From Ulva prolifera (taxonomy: Eukaryota > Chlorophyta > Ulvophyceae > Ulvales > Ulvaceae), in assembly GCA_023078555.1 (NCBI GenBank), contig CM041201.1:3417713-3481712 (forward strand): a DNA stretch of 64,000 nt, given 5' to 3'. Below, in pieces: positions 58,230-64,000 of this stretch (its first letter is position 1; every line of letters starts with the position of its first letter). Both the position numbers and the translations under genes were made by a program. Below the pieces are notes generated by a model. The model had not been told where the DNA came from. It saw only the letters and a list, made by a program, of their open reading frames with translations, and searched no databases.

Positions 58230-58385
58230 AGCCAGAGGCCACCGGTCGTCCGCACGAAGCGCGCGGAGACCTCGCGAGGGGCGGCCTGCAGCTCAGGCCA
58301 GACGGTCTGTGAGTGGCGAGAGGTCATCGGACGGGACTGTGAGGCCCACCCAAACTGCCTTGCCCGCTCTAGGTTGTGACATAAG
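58230..58385 (-). mobile_element. LINE C-terminal domain fragment, minus strand
   Basis: On the minus strand it encodes GKAVWVGLTVPSDDLSPLT, almost identical to GKAVLAGLTVPSDDLSPLT at 49.69-49.74 kb, followed by a stop. Confidence 0.7.
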
Positions 58386-58489
58386 GATGCAGCCCGTCTG
58401 AGCGACATACACGTGTATAGACACACGCAGCAGCTTTACAGGCGTGCACTGAACTCACAGCAGGCCGCCTGACTATAGCAGGGACACCG

Positions 58490-58735
58490 CGATCGCGTCA
58501 AGTCCACCCTCACGCTCAGAGTGTGCACCGATTAAGGTGGGGCAGGCTAGCGCCATGAATGCAACAGGCTGAGCGTGCGTAACTTGCAGGCGTGAGGTCG
58601 AAAAGAAAATTTCCACATGATCCCAAATGTGGTCACAGGTGGCTGCAAATGCCACGTGACTGTACAGCCCGGATATTGCAGCATGACACACCTCCTCCCC
58701 GAACACCTGAAAAGTTGACCAGAGTTGCATCATTG
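58490..58735 (-). other. Duplicated minus-strand segment, copy 1 (possible exon pair)
   Basis: A GAGGAG/GTGTGT donor-like site and a TTTGCAG acceptor precede a frame ATCDHIWDHVEIFF...LACP...DAIAVSLL. The segment at 60880-61150 has the same layout and a related frame. No domain was recognised. Confidence 0.3.
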
Positions 58736-58752
58736 GCTGGGAAGAGGTGCTC

Positions 58753-58777
58753 GGGGGGGGGGGGGGGGGGGGGGGGG
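58753..58777. repeat. 25-base homopolymer of G
   Basis: An uninterrupted G run near the junction of decayed repeats. Confidence 0.9.
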
Positions 58778-58895
58778 AGGGCGGCGCCGCGGGGATGTAG
58801 CGCTGGCGGCCGGAGCGATTGTCATGTCGTGACGGGGCACGCTGGGGCATCGCGGCGGCAAAGCACCAGCACCGCGTCATCATGACGGCCACCGG

Positions 58896-58925
58896 TAACA
58901 CAATCAAGATTTACTTTACTTTACA
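58896..58925 (+). repeat. TTTAC-tail fragment
   Basis: AATCAAGATTTACTTTACTTTACAC is the tail of the TTTAC-tailed repeat family; the upstream part is missing. Confidence 0.6.
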
Positions 58926-59078
58926 CGCGCTGCAACCTGCACTACCGGCAGGCCGCCAGCCTGCAGGTGCGCCGGCGGCTTCATGCACCTCCACGCGCTT
59001 CCGCAGCGCTCGTGCGGCTGCTGAGTGTGGAGCGTCCATAGTTTTCTGCTACTTGTGTCGCGACCTCGACGTGCGGAT

Positions 59079-59102
59079 GGGGGGGGGGGGGGGGGGGGGG
59101 GG
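59079..59102. repeat. 24-base homopolymer of G
   Basis: An uninterrupted G run directly upstream of a half-hairpin (GTGATAGCGGCTATGG) related to the 43-base foldback family. Confidence 0.9.
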
Positions 59103-59265
59103 TGCACAACTGTGATAGCGGCTATGGCACTGAATCGCCACAATGCACCTAAGCCACAGCCTGCAGCCCTCACGCGCACAGAAACAACCACCCGTCACGG
59201 AGCGCATTCTGTGGGGCGGCAGCTACAGCAGCTGTCGAGTCATTGGGGGGTCTCTCGTGTCCGAA

Positions 59266-59428
59266 CCAGTGCATGCCTATGGTATCTCTGTACACAGCTG
59301 GGCCTGTTTTGATCTGGTTAAGCTGTGGCGTCAGGTGACGAGACATAGACGCTGCAGTGGCGCGCGAACCTTGCGAACCTGAGCAGCTTGCCTTCGAGCA
59401 GCTGAGCGACCTCAAGGGTGGGTGCTAG
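59266..59428 (+). pseudogene. Array unit 7: 3' remnant of subfamily B gene
   Basis: Only the last 55 or so codons remain. Pieces such as AYGISVHSWACF (compare VYGTVYTDLWCAF) and EPEQLAFEQLSDLKGGC with a stop at 59428 align with the unit 6 C-terminus. The downstream 550 bases continue to match the unit 6 3' flank. The 5' part has been replaced by repeat-derived sequence. Confidence 0.65.
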
Positions 59429-59649
59429 AGCACGATCCCTCTCACAAAATCGTGGTGTGAGTAGAGGTGACCGTGATTTGTCAATGTTCAAGTAGGAAAT
59501 AGCTTACGCAGCTATGCTGAGACCGAGATGTGTGGTTGTGTATGCATGTACGCGCTGTATACGCAGATCGGTAGATGGAACATGCCGGGGGGTGTGAGTA
59601 CAGCTCTTTCGGGCTGCAATGAGTGACAGTGGACTGCACCAGAGCAGCA

Positions 59650-59737
59650 CGGCATATGTGGTCCCGTTAATTCGGAGTTGTCAATGTCCAATAGGATACG
59701 GCTCAGTCAATTCAGATCTACTTTACTTTACTTTACT
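59650..59737 (+). mobile_element. TTTAC-tailed short repeat in the 3' flank of unit 7
   Basis: It runs from GGCATATGTGGTCCCGTTAA to repeated TTTAC. The flank of unit 6 lacks it at the corresponding place (GAGCAGCAC / TGGCATGAGC), so its limits are given by the empty site. Confidence 0.82.
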
Positions 59738-60300
59738 GGCATGAGCAGCATGACGCAGCTCATGCCGATGCAGTGCCTTTGCAGAAGTGCTAGCGCAAGA
59801 CATCAGCCAGCTTGTAATTTGTAGTGTCGGGCACGCGACGCGGGCCTTGCCTGCAACTGCATGTTCACTCCTGCCAGCATATACAAAGTGTCAGCAGTGC
59901 TTGCCGGCAGCCTTACTGGGCGGAAATGCACCCCGTGCCTGTCCGCCAGCGCCAGTCCACTGCTGACACCTTGTGCTCCTTAACTTAACTATGCAACATG
60001 CAGCATTCAGTGAGGATATCACGCTGCTGCGTGCTGCGCTACAAGGAGGAAGGTGCATGCTGTGTGCGGTGCGTGCCCCAGGCAGCTGGTGACCCACAGC
60101 TTGCCAGGGAGCGTGGAGGCAGGAACGCATGCTCCTCATGTCTCATGCAAATGTGGCGACAGATTAGGTGCATCTGGATGATCCATATGACTCAACCGGC
60201 TCACTGCCACGGCGCCACACTGCCTTCACATGTGAGAGGGCTGCCGCAGCGCGCGGGGGAGTTGCTTGCAGCTGCCCTGCCTTGCGCCCGGTGACCTGAA
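59738..60300 (+). other. 3' flank of array unit 7
   Basis: It contains CATCAGCCAGCTTGTAATTT near 59800 and further matches to 56860-57610. No gene is present. Confidence 0.55.
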
Positions 60301-62160
60301 CATCGACATGTCACCGACAGAGTGGACATAAATCGTTGGGAAAATGGTGGTGCGAAGCCTGCAGTGAGGCTCCACTGATGCTGCAGCACTGCAGGCCAAG
60401 ACTGAACTCAGCAGCTGCCCTCGGCCCGGGGCCTATGTCTGGTCTCCAAACACGTACTGCACTCTATGACAGCTGCGGAACTTCAAGGTGTGTTGACAAT
60501 ACGCTTCAGGCGGTAGGCTTTAGGCTCAGTATGGCAATTTGATATGATTGATATTCCATGGTGTACTGCATGGCCGCACTCAGCACTGCCAGCTGTCACT
60601 CACAGGCAGTTGTGCAGCACACGTGCATGCATATGCAGGCCCAGAGACATGCCGGCTAGCCTCTGAAGTGAGCTTTTCTATTGCCCTCAGACCTCGGACA
60701 TCTATTCAGGCAGTGCCACAAGGGTGCGGGCAGTCCGAACTCAGGCCGAGCCAAATCTTGAACAGCTCACACGTTGCAGATCCAAAAAGTCAAGCAATCG
60801 ATGCATTATGGCAGTACAGGTAGCTGCTACATTTGCAAAAGTGGCAGTCGTGTAGGCATACTGTGATGTAGCAGGCCTGGGCAGTTCGCCTGTACACGTG
60901 TATGATCACCGCCACTGCATCGCTGTCATGGTCACGGAAGCAGAGCGCCCTGCTTCCGGCGTGGCAAGCCAACTCCGGCATCTTGAAGCGGTAATCGTGC
61001 ACAGACGTGCGCGGACGTGAAGCCCCGGATACGATGTCCACGTGATCACAGATGTGGCCACGAGTGGCTGCATGGGCCATGACCCGTTTTCAAGGGGTGG
61101 CGCACCTCCTCGAGGATCCCCAGACATCTGACAGCGGCCACCAGAGCTGCCTGTGCCTGGGAAGCAGCCCCCCTCACGGAGGCTACACCGGTAGGCCCAG
61201 CCGGCGGTGCCCTCAAACGCGTCCAGCGGTGCCGTGTGCGCCGCGCGTGTAGAAGCCGAGGTCAGCTAGGCAGTGCATCGGGTAGCGCCAGAACACCGCC
61301 GGAAGGTGTGGTATCAGCATGGAGCATCTGCACAACATCAACACCTTGGTGAGACCGGTCGGCGCGAGCCGGCCATACACAAGGGGGGGAGGGGGGTGGC
61401 GTTCCTCGACGGCTGTGCCATATCGGCCATATCTCGGGAGCATTGGCATCTACCCAGGTGGTCGCCTGTGGCTACGAGCGCCGTGACACAGGAGCGCCAC
61501 CGCGTGCAGGTGCGGAACGCTCACAATCAGGTGCATCATATGCGGGGGGAGCCACCTGGGGAGCCGGGTGTGTGTGCTCACGCAGTGCACATGTACATAT
61601 GCAGGGGGCCTCGCACTTCAATCATGCGTCCACACGCGTCCAATGTGATGATGCTTAAGCGCACAATTGTGCGGCGCACTCTGAATTAAGTGCACACAGC
61701 ATTCTGCAATGATTATCACGGGTAGCGCACCCACAGATTGGCATGACGACACCCATCACGACGGCGCCGAGAGCAGATCCAGGCAGCGGGTGAGGCATTG
61801 CGGCGGCGATGGTCATGGCCAGGGCCTCCGCCTGCAGCAGCACCATGCTTCAGGCTCACATGCACTGGTGTCCATCATATCGCAGCTTGGCACTGCTCGA
61901 GCGTAAGCATGAGAACAGATCCAGTGAGGCTCGCGCCCTGTGTGAGCACCATGGCCACTGCTGGGCGACCGTCCCCAGCCCGAGCAATTGTTCTAGAGCG
62001 ACAGTGTCATTTCATTGATGACGCCGAGCTTGATACTGCGGCACCATCCGCGGCCGTCCGCAGTCAGCAACACTGACCCGTACGCCCGGCCGCATGGCGG
62101 CGCCATCGGGGCCGCTCCACAAGGGGACGGCCAGAGCAGCAACAGTAACACGGCCACGAT
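60301..62160. other. No accepted gene
   Basis: The only notable element is the duplicated minus-strand segment at 60880-61150. Other frames are short. Confidence 0.4.
60880..61150 (-). other. Duplicated minus-strand segment, copy 2 (possible exon pair)
   Basis: A CGAGGAG/GTGCGC donor-like site and CATGCAG acceptor precede ATRGHICDHVDIV...MPELACH...DAVAVI. It shares splice-site positions and scattered residues with 58490-58735, but the function is unknown. Confidence 0.3.
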
Positions 62161-62164
62161 GATG

Positions 62165-62890
62165 CCTCACCGACAGTGACCTTGTCACTGAGATCACACA
62201 CATGACTTGCAACACCCTCGCCATTCCGCTCTGTGGTGCACACCCCTATCAGTCAGGACCAGCCTCCTGCTGTGTGATGTTGGCCTCATCTGCGGTGCCT
62301 TGACGGGGAGGTGGGCCCGAGGGCACTGCAAGGCTGCTGCTGCCAACTAACTGTCCTGTTGCAGCTGACGGCACCTGCGGCACCGGCTTGGACGCGGTGT
62401 CCAACGACTTCGACTTCTCCATCTGCGTCGACCCCGCCGCCCCCTCCATGCGGAGAACCCGGGTAGCCCTGCTGCTCTGGTGTCAACATCCCCCTTTTCA
62501 ACAGCGGCTGTGACATGGGTAACAACTGCAACACTGTCAGCACAGGCGGGGCTGACGCGCGTGTCTGTGAGACCTGTGGTGCCACCGGCGCAGACCGCGT
62601 CTTGTCTAACACTCCCGGCGTGGAGTGCTCGTCTGGGAACACTTGCACTGGAGGCTTCTTCGATGTCGGAAGGCCTGAGGGGGCGCTGTGTGTGCCGTGC
62701 GGCTCTCTGGGGCAGCCATGCTGACCCCCCCCCCCCCGTTACCGGCCCTAGAGAGCCGCATTGCGGAGACGGTCTTGAGTGTGGCCCCAGCCAGGAGTGT
62801 AGCAGCGGGGTTCATCCCGACGCCTCCCCTACAACCTCCCCCCAATTCTGCGCTAATACCTGCCTGTCCGGCTTTGTCCTTGTAGCCCGC
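62165..62890 (+). pseudogene. Cysteine-rich protein gene, partial and frameshifted
   Basis: A first exon candidate ends at 62271 (TCNTLAIPLCG...GPASC). A second begins at 62365 after TTGCAG (DGTCGTGLDAVSNDFDFSICVD). After a frameshift near 62465-62500 the frame continues GCDMGNNCNTV, VCETCGATGADR, GVECSSGNTCTGG and PCGSLGQPC. A 13-base C run at 62725-62737 then shifts the frame into HCGDGLECGPSQECSSG and FCANTC. The regular cysteine spacing, with CGSLGQPC and GLECGPSQEC modules, resembles extracellular cysteine-rich repeat proteins. Start, exon limits and 5' part are unresolved. It may be a pseudogene or suffer from assembly errors in the C run. Confidence 0.5.
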
Positions 62891-62899
62891 CCACGCCCA

Positions 62900-63311
62900 C
62901 ACTATGCAAATGTACTTGCTGTGGTGTGGTCCGGGCTCCAGGCAATACGGGCTGCGCGGCGGTTCAACTGCTGTGCTGCGGTTGCATCGGGGCGGCCGGG
63001 TTGAGGGCAGGTGCTGCCCACACTCGGGAGGCCCGGCTGCGCAGCGTCGGGTGGGGCGGCCTGCGCCGGGGCGGGCGTGTGCGTGTTTCTGTGTGGGGGG
63101 TTCTCTATGTGGGGGCGCTGGTGGGTGTGCTGGAGGTGGTGCGGTCAGGGTGTGCGCGGATGGAGGCGTCGGTGTTGGTGTCGGTGTGTGGCCGTGAGGG
63201 CACTTTGCAATTGTAACGCGCGTGGGTGCGTTGGGCTGGGGCCATAGTCATGTTCTGGTAATGCTCGCTATTTCTGCACTGCTGCCCGCCTCGCCACCTC
63301 GGTCCTTGTGG
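62900..63311 (+). mobile_element. LINE 3'-end-like segment
   Basis: A G/T-rich stretch (CTGCGCGGCGGTTC, GTGTGCGTGTTTCTGTGTGG) ends ACTGCTGCCCGCCTCGCCAC followed by GGTCCTTGTGGCACGC, a worn version of the family 3' end. Confidence 0.6.
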
Positions 63312-63777
63312 CACGCACGCATAACCGTGTTCACAGCCACAGCTATGCATACCAACCAAAAGCACACCCATGTACACGACTTGATTCTACTAACATCCAA
63401 ACACACGCACACACTCAAGCACTCAAAGCCGCACGCGCTTGCTGCTGTGGGTGCTTGCTCTGCCGATCGCTGAGACGTCCTGCCTGTGGCATGGTGTCCA
63501 CGCGCCGCGACGCTGGTGGACGGAGTGTGCTGCGCGGCACGGGTTGGGACTGTGTTCAGAGGTGGCGCTGCCTTGTTGCGAGCGTGCAGGAGGGGGGTCA
63601 AGCATAGGTGTGGGGGCTTAGATCCTGGGTCAGGGTCCGGTTGCACGTTTGGTGGGTGGCGGCGATGCTTGTCGGTATCTGGACACCCAGGCCACGCGTG
63701 TGAACGAGGCAATGTCGCAGTGCACGCTTGAGATGGGTGCATGCGGGTGTGTAACACTGTTGCTTCCATTACGTCAC

Positions 63778-63900
63778 CAGGCTCGAGGAGTTCTGCCTTA
63801 CTGCGACCTGATCTATGACATGGAAGCGTCTGTGCGCCCCCCTTACATCAGGCGATACTTCTGCTGCGCTACCTCCTGCTCCCTCACCGCTGTCCTCTAA
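63778..63900 (+). CDS. Possible terminal exon of the cysteine-rich gene
   Basis: After a CGTCACCAG acceptor-like site, the frame ARGVLPYCDLIYDMEASVRP continues with YFCCATSCSLTAVL and a stop at 63900. The clustered cysteines fit the gene at 62165-62890. The link across the intervening LINE segment is inference. Confidence 0.3.
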   Translation, partial: QARGVLPYCDLIYDMEASVRPPYIRRYFCCATSCSLTAVL

Positions 63901-64000
63901 ATTCACATTCACCGTCAACAGCACCTAACATAACTGCGTCCAAGGCGGCCAACCCACCACGTGACAACCCGGCCCGGGCTTCTGAAGCAGAGAGTTGCAG

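Noticed and set aside
57304-58242. A 312-codon minus-strand open frame
   Set aside because: It spans the orphan 3'-flank copy and a LINE end. Only a short CE..V.ND..SEHG-like piece recurs, at 56.6 kb, which segmental duplication explains.

Overview
The window looks like nuclear DNA of a green alga. The genes have spliceosomal introns with GTGCG-type donors, the secreted proteins carry signal peptides, TGTAA motifs lie downstream of genes, and a Ty1/copia retrotransposon and LINEs are present. A trebouxiophyte is plausible, but that is inference. No operons, Shine-Dalgarno sites, rRNA, recognisable tRNA or CRISPR arrays were seen.

Layout. Positions 1-9735 hold two minus-strand copia elements: a degraded copy cut by the window edge, and a complete copy (3157-9735) with two LTRs and a GTGGC target duplication. 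Its single gag-pol frame is broken only by two in-frame stops. Next (about 10.0-11.8 kb) is a truncated LINE reverse transcriptase abutting a TTTAC-tailed repeat. About 11.9-15.8 kb has no recognisable gene. From 15.8 to 21.2 kb are two divergently transcribed three-exon germin-like (cupin) genes, clearly an inverted duplicate pair. A five-exon secreted heme peroxidase follows on the minus strand (22.5-27.3 kb); its C-terminal tail has PAEG-type repeats and ends in a hydrophobic segment that may be a GPI signal.

From about 31.5 to 61 kb the sequence is organised around a tandem array of at least seven plus-strand units. They encode small secreted cysteine-containing proteins that I do not recognise. 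There are two subfamilies: A has four conserved mature cysteines (units 1 and 5), and B has six and ends in LQSGC (units 2, 3 and 6, with remnant unit 7). Unit 4 is a stub. Only units 3 and 6 have an intact frame. The units share a proximal promoter (GCTGCGAGCTCA-type block, then a CACATATATAG TATA box about 125-147 bases before the ATG) and a 3' flank containing CAGCCAGCTTGTAA. Several also share a fossil LINE 3' end at their upstream edge, which suggests that LINE-seeded recombination built the array. Later insertions disrupted individual units: a 1.6-kb terminal-inverted-repeat transposon in the unit 2 promoter, LINE 3' ends in the coding regions of units 2 and 5 and beside the unit 4 TATA box, and a TTTAC-tailed element in the unit 7 3' flank.

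The right edge (62.1-63.9 kb) holds a cysteine-rich, multi-exon, apparently damaged gene interrupted by another LINE 3' end. The rest is decayed repeats, foldback hairpins, perfect palindromes and long G/C homopolymers. The recognisable intact genes encode secreted, cell-wall or extracellular proteins (germins, peroxidase, the array family). Whether they act together is not shown by the sequence.
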